This document shows, piece by piece, positions 55,116 through 64,000 of a DNA stretch of 64,000 nt. How positions within the stretch are numbered: the stretch's first letter is position 1; every line of letters starts with the position of its first letter. Below the pieces are notes generated by a model that saw only the letters and a list, made by a program, of their open reading frames with translations, ran no database searches and was not told the DNA's origin. Origin of the DNA: Burkholderia catarinensis (GTDB lineage Bacteria > Pseudomonadota > Gammaproteobacteria > Burkholderiales > Burkholderiaceae); contig NZ_MDEQ02000005.1 in the NCBI RefSeq assembly GCF_001883705.2, positions 1 through 64,000 of the forward strand, in the 5' to 3' direction. The translations under genes and the position numbers were made by a program.

Positions 55116-55973
55116 ATGCGTACGTCCCTTCCCCTCGATGGTCGCACCGCGCTCGTGACGGGCGGCGCCGGCGGCATCGGTGCGGCCTGCGCGCGTGCGC
55201 TCGTCACCGACGGAGCGGCCGTCGTGCTGATGGGCCGGCGCCGCGACGCGCTCGAACGCACCCAACGGCAACTGACCGACGCGGTGCCCGGCAGCCGCGT
55301 CGCGATCCATGCGGGCGACGCGTGCGACGAAGCCGACCTGCAGGCCGCGCTCGATCGCGCATGGGCGCTGGACAATCGCCTCGACATCGTCGTGCCGACC
55401 GTCGGCGGCGCCGGCTTCCGGCCGCTGCTGATGCACGACGCCGACAGCTTCCGCGCGGAAATCGACCTGAACCTGCACAGTGCGTTCGCCGCGATCCGGC
55501 ATGCGGCGCCGCGGCTCGCCGACAGCGGCGGCGGCGCGATCGTCTGCATCTCGTCGACCGCCGCGCGGATCAATTTCCGCTGGCTGTCCGCGTACTGCAC
55601 CGCGAAGGCCGCGCTCGAAGCGCTCGTGCGCGGCGCGGCCGAGGAGCTGGCCGGCGCGCAGATCCGCGTGAACGCGGTGCGCCCGGGCCTCACGCGCTCC
55701 GAGGCGACTGCGCCGATGTTCGACAACCGCGCGCTGGTCGACGGCTTTCTCGAACAGATCCCGCTCGGCACGCTCGGCGAACCGGAAGCGATCGCACACG
55801 CGGTGCGCTATCTCGCGGGCCCCGAGTCGGGCTGGGTGACCGGCCAGAGCTTCGCGGTCGACGGCGGCCACGAACTGCGCACGAACCCGCGCGTCGACGA
55901 CACGATCGCGCAGATCTACGGCACGGCCGCTTTGGATGCGATCAAGGCCGGCCGCGCGCCGGGCGCCGCATGA
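55116..55973 (+). CDS. Short-chain dehydrogenase/reductase, SDR 1 of the operon
   Basis: This 285-residue NAD(P)-dependent oxidoreductase has the cofactor motif TGGAGGIGAACARAL near 15 and the active site: Ser in CISSTAARINF near 147, and YCTAK near 160 with the catalytic Tyr and Lys. It lacks the usual NNAG but keeps VPTVGGAGF at that place, which is an odd variant. The C-terminal extension (ELRTNPRVDDTIAQIY) is longer than usual. It begins 3 bases after the NTF2-like gene. Substrate unknown. Confidence 0.88.
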   Translation: MRTSLPLDGRTALVTGGAGGIGAACARALVTDGAAVVLMGRRRDALERTQRQLTDAVPGSRVAIHAGDACDEADLQAALDRAWALDNRLDIVVPTVGGAGFRPLLMHDADSFRAEIDLNLHSAFAAIRHAAPRLADSGGGAIVCISSTAARINFRWLSAYCTAKAALEALVRGAAEELAGAQIRVNAVRPGLTRSEATAPMFDNRALVDGFLEQIPLGTLGEPEAIAHAVRYLAGPESGWVTGQSFAVDGGHELRTNPRVDDTIAQIYGTAALDAIKAGRAPGAA

Positions 55974-56013
55974 GCGCCCGCCTTCTTTCAACCACAACGG
56001 AAAACGACCGACC

Positions 56014-56772
56014 ATGAATCGAGTCGCAAACAAGGTCGCGCTGGTCACCGGCGCGGCAAGCGGCGTCGGCCGCGCGGACGCGCTGCTGCTGGCCGCCGAA
56101 GGCGCGCGCGTCGTGCTGACCGACATCGACGAGGATGCGGGCCGTGCGCTCGCGCGCGAGATCGGCGACGCGGCGCTGTTCGTGCGCCACGACATCGCCG
56201 ATGAAGCCGGCTGGCAGCACGCGATCGCATCGACGCTCGAGCGCTTCGGCCGTCTCGACGTGCTCGTCAACAACGCGGCGATCTGCCCGGTCGGCTCGAT
56301 CGAGGACACGAGCCTCGACACGTGGCGGCGCGTGATGCGCACCAACGCCGACGGCTATTTCCTCGGCTGCAAGTACGCGATCGGCGCGATGAAGGGCAAC
56401 GACACGCCGGGCTCGATCGTGATGATGTCGTCGGTCGCCGCGCTCGGCGGGCTGCCGATGATGTGCGCGTATACCGGGTCGAAAGGCGCGGTGACGGCGC
56501 TTGCGCGCAGCGTCGCCGTGCACTGCAAGCGCAGCGGCTACCGGATCCGCTGCAACTCGATCCATCCGGACGGGATCTGGACGCCGATGACGCAGGCGCT
56601 GATGCCCGACCTCGACCCGGCCGCGCTCGGCATCGGCAGCGATCCGATGGCGCGCATGTGTGATCCGCGGGACGTCGCGAATCTCGTGCTGTTCCTCGCG
56701 TCCGACGAATCGCGTTTCGTGAACGGCGCGGAACTGCGGATCGACAACGCACAACTGGTGTCGTCGCTGTGA
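56014..56772 (+). CDS. Short-chain dehydrogenase, 3-alpha/20-beta-hydroxysteroid-like, SDR 2
   Basis: This 252-residue SDR has TGAASGVGRADAL near 14, LVNNAAICPVG near 84 and the active site SSVAALGGLPMMCAYTGSKG (Ser, Tyr, Lys). The N-SxH-PDG-type stretch CNSIHPDGIWTPM near 180 and the end FVNGAELRIDNAQL match steroid and cyclopentanol dehydrogenases. It follows SDR 1 by 40 bases. It probably oxidises a ring alcohol with NAD. The paralogue at 63130-63906 has the same NSIHPGG-type motif, so the two may act on related substrates. Confidence 0.9.
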   Translation: MNRVANKVALVTGAASGVGRADALLLAAEGARVVLTDIDEDAGRALAREIGDAALFVRHDIADEAGWQHAIASTLERFGRLDVLVNNAAICPVGSIEDTSLDTWRRVMRTNADGYFLGCKYAIGAMKGNDTPGSIVMMSSVAALGGLPMMCAYTGSKGAVTALARSVAVHCKRSGYRIRCNSIHPDGIWTPMTQALMPDLDPAALGIGSDPMARMCDPRDVANLVLFLASDESRFVNGAELRIDNAQLVSSL

Positions 56773-56809
56773 CGCGGCTTGACGCTTTCCCGTTCCAAGG
56801 AGTGATCTG

Positions 56810-57646
56810 ATGATTTCATTCACCGGCAAGACCGTGCTGGTCACCGGCGGCGGCGCGGGCATCGGCCGTGCATGCGCGGAAGCATTCGGCGCGGCCGGCG
56901 CGCGCGTCGCCGTGGCCGAGATCGACGCGGCCCGCGCGCAGGACGTGCGTCACGCGCTCGAAGCGGCGGGCGTCGACGCGCTCGTCGGCACCGTCGACGT
57001 CACGCGCCGCGACGAGGTCGATGCGTTCGCGCGCACGGTCGACGCGCGCTTCGGCGGCGTCGACGTGCTGGTCAACAACGTCGGCGATTTCCTGCAGATC
57101 GCGAAGCCGTTCGACGACTGCACCGACGACGACATCGCGCGGCTGTTCGACGTGAACCTGCGCCAGGTATTCATCGTCACGCGCGCGATGCTGCCGTTGC
57201 TGCGCAAGCGCGGCGCGGGCAGCAGCATCGTCGGCGTGTCGTCGATCGAGGGCTTCCGCGCGATCCCGAACTGCACCGTGTATGCGTCGTTCAAGGCCGC
57301 GCTCACCGGCTTCACGAAAAGCCTCGCGCTCGAACTCGGGCCGGCCGGCATTCGCGTGAACCAGATTGCGCCCGAGACCACCGAGACGCCGCAGGTGCCC
57401 GTCAGCGCGATGGTCGCGGCCGAGCACCACGGCCATATCCCGCGCTGGATTCCGCTCGGGCGCTTCGGTGCGGCCGGCGATATCGCGGGCGCCGCGCTGT
57501 TCCTCGCGAGCCCGCTCGCCGCGTGGGTCACCGGCACGACGCTGCACGTCGACGGCGGTGCGCTCGCGGCGGCCGGCTGGTATCGCGATCCGAACGGCTT
57601 CTGGACCAACCTGCCCGTCGTCACGGGCAACGGCTTCAATTTCTGA
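56810..57646 (+). CDS. Short-chain dehydrogenase/reductase, SDR 3
   Basis: This 278-residue SDR has TGGGAGIGRACAEAFGAAGA near 10, LVNNVGDFLQI near 87 and the active site VSSIEGFRAIPNCTVYASFK (Ser, Tyr, Lys). The last 40 residues (AAAGWYRDPNGFWTNLPVV) extend beyond the usual SDR end and could bind substrate. AAGGAG lies 7 bases before ATG 56810, one of the best sites in the operon. It lies between SDR 2 and the epimerase-like gene. Substrate unknown. Confidence 0.89.
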   Translation: MISFTGKTVLVTGGGAGIGRACAEAFGAAGARVAVAEIDAARAQDVRHALEAAGVDALVGTVDVTRRDEVDAFARTVDARFGGVDVLVNNVGDFLQIAKPFDDCTDDDIARLFDVNLRQVFIVTRAMLPLLRKRGAGSSIVGVSSIEGFRAIPNCTVYASFKAALTGFTKSLALELGPAGIRVNQIAPETTETPQVPVSAMVAAEHHGHIPRWIPLGRFGAAGDIAGAALFLASPLAAWVTGTTLHVDGGALAAAGWYRDPNGFWTNLPVVTGNGFNF

Positions 57647-57719
57647 GCGACGACCGCACGCATCTGCGGATTCGCTTGTTCATTTCACGCGGCGCGCCTG
57701 CGCCGCGACCGGAGACACC

Positions 57720-58628
57720 ATGAAGATCCTGATCGTCGGCGGCACCGGCCTCATCGGCGGCCATGCCGCGCTGCACCTGCACGCGCAGGGCAACCACGTC
57801 ACGCTCGCCGCGCGCAAGCCGCCCGCGGCCGGCAGCGCGCTCGCGCGGTTCGACGTGCTGCTGCGCGACTACGTGGCCGGCAATGTCACGCGCGACGATC
57901 TCGCGCCGTTCGATGCGGTGGTGTTCGCGGCCGGCAACGACATCCGCCACCTGCCGCCCGGCACCGACGAAGCCGCGCACTGGGAGCGCGCGAACGTCGA
58001 CGCGGTGCCGCGCTTCTTCGCGCTCGCGCGCGATGCGGGCGTGAAGCGCGCGGTGCTGGTCGGCAGCTTCTATCCGCAGGTCGCGCCGGCGCTCGTCGAC
58101 ACGGTGCCGTACGTGCGCTCGCGCCATCTCGCCGACGAACGCGTGCGCGCGCTCGCGACGCCGTCGTTCGCGGTGTGCAGCGTCAATGCGCCGTTCGTGG
58201 TCGGGTCGGTGCCGGGGCTGCGCAACGAGATGTTCGCCGCGTACACAGGCTATGCGCTGGGCCGGCTCGCGGGGCTGCCCGTGTTCGGGCCGGCCGGCGG
58301 CAGCAACTTCATCTCGACGCAATCGCTGTCGGAAGCGATCTGGGGCGCACTGCAGCGCGGCGAAGCGGGCAAGGCCTACCTCGTCGGCGACGAGAACCTC
58401 AGCTTCGCCGACTACTTCGCGGCGTTCTTCCGCGCGGCCGGCAACCCGCGGGACGTGCCGTCGCTCGACCAGGAGCATCCGCTGCTGCCCGACATCGCGA
58501 TCTACACGGGGCGCGGCAACGTGGTGTCGTACGAGCCCGATCCGGCGGATATCGCGCTGCTGCGCTACCGGCGCGGCGACGTGCAGCGCGCTGTTGATGA
58601 AGTTGTTGCGCATTGTCGCGCGCAGTGA
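57720..58628 (+). CDS. NAD-dependent epimerase/dehydratase-family protein
   Basis: This 302-residue protein has the extended-SDR opening MKILIVGGTGLIGGHAALHL and the NAD-binding Rossmann fold. The usual YxxxK pair is not clear: the segment VPYVRSRHLADERVR has Tyr followed by Arg instead of the standard Lys, so catalytic residues may differ or be lost. The latter half (YLVGDENLSFADYFAAFF) resembles NmrA and hydroxysteroid epimerase-like proteins. ATG 57720 is preceded by GGAGAC. It is the last gene of the operon and is followed by a duplicated terminator. Confidence 0.82.
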   Translation: MKILIVGGTGLIGGHAALHLHAQGNHVTLAARKPPAAGSALARFDVLLRDYVAGNVTRDDLAPFDAVVFAAGNDIRHLPPGTDEAAHWERANVDAVPRFFALARDAGVKRAVLVGSFYPQVAPALVDTVPYVRSRHLADERVRALATPSFAVCSVNAPFVVGSVPGLRNEMFAAYTGYALGRLAGLPVFGPAGGSNFISTQSLSEAIWGALQRGEAGKAYLVGDENLSFADYFAAFFRAAGNPRDVPSLDQEHPLLPDIAIYTGRGNVVSYEPDPADIALLRYRRGDVQRAVDEVVAHCRAQ

Positions 58629-58651
58629 GCGAACGGAGAGTGTGTGGTTTC

Positions 58652-58703
58652 GATGCAAAAACGTCCCGCCGCCGGCCACGAATGCCGGCGGCGGGACGTC
58701 GGG
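58652..58703. repeat. 52-bp direct repeat, copy 1 (terminator hairpin)
   Basis: Identical over 52 bp to 60665-60716. It contains a perfect 16-bp stem (ACGTCCCGCCGCCGGC, 58661-58676, with its complement 58684-58699) and a 7-base loop. On the minus strand the stem is followed by TTTTTGC, so it terminates the glycoside hydrolase gene. Confidence 0.9.
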
Positions 58704-58763
58704 GGGTGTCTCCGAGCCTGTAGATACTCGGCGAGTACGACGTCGCAGTCGGTTTCAATGCAT

Positions 58764-60365
58764 TTACTTGCCCAAGGCGTTGAACCAACCCGGACCGATC
58801 GGTGCATAACCCGCGGTGCCCGCGGCCGCGGCTCGTGCATTGATACCGAAATCCGGCCACGCGGGATAGTACGGACTCGATTGCGCCTGAGACGTACCTG
58901 CTATCTTTGCGACGCCGGGCGTACCCGTCGAGCCGGTCGTCGAACCGAGTGCGACGATTCCGAAATACGGCTCATAGATGTTCGTGCTGTTCGGCAACGA
59001 CAGCGCCATGTCCGAATAGCAGTACGCATATACCGGACCGTATGCGCCCTTCGGTTGCTGCGCGATCCATGCCATCAGCGCGCGATATTCACGCGCCTGG
59101 TTGGCTTGCGTCAGGAATGGCGCATTCTGCATGGTCCGGAAATTGGCGTTCGTGTATTGCGTCGATGAACCGCCAAGTTGCCCGGTGAAGTTGGTCGCAC
59201 CGTCCGTACCGGTTGTGGGCGCACCGAACTCGGTGAGCGCAATCGCCTTTGCGCCGTCGCCCGCCGCGTTCATCTGATCGCGCAAGCTCGTCCCGGTGTA
59301 GCTCGAAAACGTGTTGCCGCTGCTCGACGGCCACGCATACGACGGTGACGGGAAGGTATGCCACATCATGTTGAATGCATTCGAGTATTGCGGATACGTG
59401 GTGTTGAGCGTCGTACTCGGGCATTGGTCCGGAGCCGATTGCCAGTCGTCGGAATAGCAATACGGGTGATGGGCAAGTGCATCGAAATACCCGTGCGCGC
59501 CGCTCGCGTACATCACGGCCAGCCAGTCGCGCGGATCCCACTGCGTAGGCGCGGGATAATTCGGATTAGTCGAATTGACGAGCCCTGCCACACCATTCGA
59601 AGGCAGCGCGCCGCTCGTGTTGTTCGGATACGTCGTGCAGGCCGCGCTGCCGCCCGCATACACGTAGGCACCCGGATTCGCCTGCTTGATCGCCGGGTAG
59701 ACGCTCTTCAGGATCTGCGTATACAGCACTGGATCGTGAGGCATGAAATCGATGCCGCAGTTCGGCTCGTTCCAGATTTCCCATGCATCGACCTCGCCGC
59801 CGTAACTGTCGCTACCGTAATGCTTGGCTGCGGCCCGCGCAAAATTGGTGTAGAACGCCGGATCCGGCGCGCACAGCCAGGATGAAACCCCGTTCGCTTG
59901 CTGATAGCTGCTCGAGCACTTCGAACTGGCAGCCCACGGCGGTGTCAGCAAGATCAGACCCAGCACACGCAGGCCATTGTTGCGAGCCGCACGAATGACC
60001 GTATCCGTCACGCCCCAGTTCAATCCGCTGCTGGCCCCCGGATTGGGATCATTGACGTCGATCGTGGTTTGGGATGGTTGAATGCGCGCCCAGTTGATAT
60101 CGATCCGGACCCAGCGGGCATTCGTCGCCGCGAGGCCAGCCATGTAGTTGTTGATGGCTTGCGTGGGGTCGCTTGCGTTGCGGTTGATGATGTCGTTGAT
60201 TTCGCTGCCCAGGTTGATCGCGGGCACGGGCGTATTGGTCTGGCCGATTGCGGATTGGCCCGCCAACAGCGCAGCGATGAACGCGGCCCACCTCAAACCG
60301 GCCCGAGCGGACGATAGCGCACCGCCAGTTGCGCTCGATAGCCATCTCATTGTTCTTGAAATCAT
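58764..60365 (-). CDS. Secreted glycoside hydrolase (GH39/GH5-like, clan GH-A)
   Basis: This 533-residue exported enzyme has a signal peptide ending at IGQTN and a TIM barrel. The likely acid/base Glu is E200 in WEIWNEPN and the nucleophile E379 in ALTEFGAP, both at strand ends as in clan A hydrolases. WVRIDINWARIQPS near 85 and PRDWLAVMYASGAHGYFDA near 275 fit this fold. ATG 60365 lies 5 bases after AGGGAG; a TTG just before it is not needed. It is AT-richer and uses more Asn/Thr/Ser/Tyr codons than its neighbours and lies between two copies of a 52-bp repeat, which suggests acquisition. Substrate (xylan, glycosaminoglycan or other) cannot be told. Confidence 0.85.
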   Translation of the reverse strand: MISRTMRWLSSATGGALSSARAGLRWAAFIAALLAGQSAIGQTNTPVPAINLGSEINDIINRNASDPTQAINNYMAGLAATNARWVRIDINWARIQPSQTTIDVNDPNPGASSGLNWGVTDTVIRAARNNGLRVLGLILLTPPWAASSKCSSSYQQANGVSSWLCAPDPAFYTNFARAAAKHYGSDSYGGEVDAWEIWNEPNCGIDFMPHDPVLYTQILKSVYPAIKQANPGAYVYAGGSAACTTYPNNTSGALPSNGVAGLVNSTNPNYPAPTQWDPRDWLAVMYASGAHGYFDALAHHPYCYSDDWQSAPDQCPSTTLNTTYPQYSNAFNMMWHTFPSPSYAWPSSSGNTFSSYTGTSLRDQMNAAGDGAKAIALTEFGAPTTGTDGATNFTGQLGGSSTQYTNANFRTMQNAPFLTQANQAREYRALMAWIAQQPKGAYGPVYAYCYSDMALSLPNSTNIYEPYFGIVALGSTTGSTGTPGVAKIAGTSQAQSSPYYPAWPDFGINARAAAAGTAGYAPIGPGWFNALGK

Positions 60366-60664
60366 CAAGGCTCCCTGTGAGTTTGTATCAAGGTGCCGGC
60401 AACTTCACTGCCGAATTCACGGGCAAGGATACTGTGCCCGATACGATAGCCGCCCCTGCCCGCGAGTCCACGGCCTGTATCGCTTGCGATCCGACAAGAC
60501 TGGCCGGCTACCCAACGAGCACAACCGGTTTCGATTTTCCCGAACCTGCCAGCACGCAACCGTGCGGTATCGCACTCATCCATCTGACGGATGTTGCCGA
60601 TACCACTACCACCCCGCCCGTCACGGCAGACGAGGCTACTGAAGTGCGCATCGTGCGGCACCAA

Positions 60665-60716
60665 GATGCAAAAACGTCCCGCCGCCGGCCACGAATGCCG
60701 GCGGCGGGACGTCGGG
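60665..60716. repeat. 52-bp direct repeat, copy 2 (pckG terminator)
   Basis: Identical to 58652-58703. It lies 23 bp after the pckG stop and on the minus strand ends in TTTTTGC, so it is the intrinsic terminator of pckG. The same stem could also stop transcripts from the other side. Confidence 0.9.
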
Positions 60717-60738
60717 ACAACTCCGCCGATGCGGATCG

Positions 60739-62604
<1,866 letters not shown>

Positions 62605-63129
62605 GAGGATGTCTCCAGATTATTGGGCGGGGATGGGGGATGCGGGGTGAGCCCGCCAGATGGGAAATGCGATTGGAGCGCAGGGGGCGGCGGCGCGCAG
62701 GACGGGACACGCGAGCGGAGCGCGTGTCGATGCCGCGATGCGAGCGAGAGAAGGTGATGTCTCTTTGGAAGATGCGAACGCGAGTTTCGCCATACAAGCA
62801 ACCTGCCGTACAACTCCATGCCGGCCAGCATACCATCGCCGTTATTGGGCGGGCGTTGCGTTGCAACAAGAAACAAGTGTGACAGCGGGCCGGCACGGCG
62901 GTTGCCCGCCGATTATTTTTACGGCGCCGTTGCGCGCGCTTTGGGGACGAAACGGCCGGGACGTCCGCCCGGCAAGGGTTTCGCGCGCGCGGCAATTTCG
63001 GGCCGCCGCTGCCGCGTGGCGACAATGCGAACGCGGGCGGCGCGTATTCGTGTTTTCGCTACTCAGGCAAACCCTGAATTAGGTTGCGGACACAAACATC
63101 CGGCTCGGGCGCTTGACGATCGTCCCCGC
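62605..63129. other. Intergenic region upstream of pckG
   Basis: This 525-bp region holds the pckG promoter. Repeated Cys/Ala-type frames on both strands are not supported. The sequence GTTGCGTTGCAAC at about 62855-62867 contains a short inverted repeat, but nothing firm is seen. Confidence 0.4.
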
Positions 63130-63906
63130 TCAAAACGGCGCGCCCGGCAATCCGGGGTAATACGCGCCCGCCGCCATCCCGCCGTCGACGGCCAGTTCGG
63201 CGCCGTTGCAGTACGACGCTTCGTCGCTCGCGAGGAACAGCGTCGCGCGCGCGACCTCGTCGGGCAGGCCGACACGCTGCAACGGCACGTTCGCGTAGTG
63301 CTTGTTGATTTCCTCGAGCGGCGCGCCGGTCGGGTTCGACATCGCGGTATTCACGCCGCCCGGATGGATCGAATTCACGCGCACGCCCTGATGGCCGAGT
63401 TCGAGCGCCGCGACCTTCGTCAGCCCGCGCACGCCCCACTTGCTCGACACGTACGCGGCCAGCGCGTTCACGCCGCGCAGCCCGTCCACCGAAGAGATGT
63501 TGACGATCGACCCGCGCTTCTGCGCGATCATGTGCGGCGCGATCGTGCGGATACCGACGAACGTGCCGACGAGGTTGATCGACACCGCGCGTTCGAAATC
63601 GCGTTTCGACAGCTCGGTGATGCCGCCGAACGTCAGCACGGCCGCGTTGTTGACGAGCACGTCGATACGGCCGAACTGCTCGACCGTCGCTTCGGTCACG
63701 CGCACCCAGCTCGCCTCGTCGGCCACATCGAGCCGCATGAAGCGCGCCGCGCTGCCGAGCTCGCGCGCGAGCGCTTCGCCTTCCGCGTCGAGCACGTCGC
63801 CGATCACGACACGCGCGCCCGCTTCGACGAACAGCCTGCACGTCGCCGCGCCCATGCCGCGGGCGCCGCCCGTGACGATCGCTACCCTTCCTTCCAGTCG
63901 ACCCAT
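63130..63906 (-). CDS. Short-chain dehydrogenase, 3-alpha/20-beta-hydroxysteroid type
   Basis: This 258-residue SDR has TGGARGMGAATCRLFVEAGA near 13, LVNNAAVLTFGG near 85 and the active site ISSVDGLRGVNALAAYVSSK (Ser, Tyr, Lys). NSIHPGGVNTAMSNPTGAP and the end CNGAELAVDGGMAAG are typical of 3-alpha,20-beta-HSD-like SDRs. GAGAGGA lies 4-6 bases before ATG 63906; the longer frame to 63990 has no site. It is closest in type to the SDR at 56014-56772, and may belong to the same pathway although pckG lies between them. Confidence 0.9.
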   Translation of the reverse strand: MGRLEGRVAIVTGGARGMGAATCRLFVEAGARVVIGDVLDAEGEALARELGSAARFMRLDVADEASWVRVTEATVEQFGRIDVLVNNAAVLTFGGITELSKRDFERAVSINLVGTFVGIRTIAPHMIAQKRGSIVNISSVDGLRGVNALAAYVSSKWGVRGLTKVAALELGHQGVRVNSIHPGGVNTAMSNPTGAPLEEINKHYANVPLQRVGLPDEVARATLFLASDEASYCNGAELAVDGGMAAGAYYPGLPGAPF

Positions 63907-64000
63907 GTCGTCCTCTCTTCGATTCCGGTTTGCCGGCTGCCACGCGCACGCATGCCCGTGCTTGCCGGACCCATGACCGGCACGCGGCACGCGCCGCGCG
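63907..64000. other. Right window edge
   Basis: The last 94 bases lie upstream of the terminal SDR gene and hold no complete gene; its promoter may lie here or beyond the window. Confidence 0.4.

Noticed and set aside
62855..62867. GTTGC...GCAAC inverted repeat upstream of pckG
   Set aside because: Short arms and no relation to a known regulator or clear promoter element.

Overview
This is high-GC, GC-ending-codon proteobacterial DNA, very probably from Burkholderia and most likely the Burkholderia cepacia complex. The reasons are a Burkholderia-type general porin, a GTP-dependent PEP carboxykinase, an accessory FtsH, a TonB-type zinc receptor under a Zur box, and densely packed ABC, LLM-monooxygenase and SDR catabolic genes. 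Gene order looks like an accessory chromosome or an accessory-rich stretch rather than a housekeeping block. No rRNA, tRNA or CRISPR array was seen.

Layout. 1-1660: an insertion sequence with a DDE transposase, abutting the 3' end of a giant minus-strand gene (to 14007) for a protein of about 4,120 residues. That protein has a helical N-terminus, hydrophobic segments, three His/Cys caspase-like modules, an amidohydrolase-like stretch, more hydrophobic segments, a Pro/Ser/Ala linker and a C-terminal LysM domain. 14664-17765: a porin, a Pal/OmpA-like lipoprotein, a small membrane protein and a Gly-rich mini-lipoprotein. 17855-22682: a three-gene periplasmic molybdenum oxidase (Tat-exported Mo subunit, 2Fe-2S subunit, triheme cytochrome c). 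23204-26819: a membrane PAS-GGDEF cyclase, an RMF-like small protein, a zinc deacylase and an orphan YgiT zinc-finger protein. 27127-35233: a sulfur-type cluster of GNAT, two solute-binding proteins, two flavin monooxygenases, a permease fused to its ATPase, and an SsuA-like binding protein.

35463-42427: a hydrolase-MarR pair behind two matching operators, a BNR-repeat secreted protein, a zinc alcohol dehydrogenase, and a ZnuD-like receptor behind a perfect Zur palindrome. 42428-45423: an AT-richer island with a PAAR protein, an M35-type metalloendopeptidase and a periplasmic OmpA-like protein, which I read as an orphan type VI secretion cargo module. 45424-50033: gene remnants, trehalose-phosphate synthase and a second FtsH. 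50437-52101: a Tat-exported acid phosphatase/phospholipase C-type enzyme, with a Pho-box-like element between it and ftsH. 52202-58628 and 63130-63906: a flavin steroid-dehydrogenase-like enzyme with an operon of an NTF2-like protein, three SDRs and an epimerase-like protein, and a further SDR beyond pckG; together these look like a cyclic-substrate catabolic set. Between them, a foreign-looking glycoside hydrolase sits between two exact 52-bp copies of the pckG terminator.

How the genes may work together. The sulfur cluster matches the logic of the Bacillus yxe and ytm operons: import a modified cysteine, N-acetylate it, oxidise it with FMN monooxygenases, then deacetylate. The zinc deacylase just upstream could supply the last step. 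The molybdenum oxidase subunits are translationally coupled and would pass electrons from an aldehyde or N-heterocycle to the cytochrome. The PAAR protein, the metallopeptidase and the periplasmic partner overlap or abut, as expected of a delivered effector and its carrier. All functions are read from sequence alone; none was checked by a database search.
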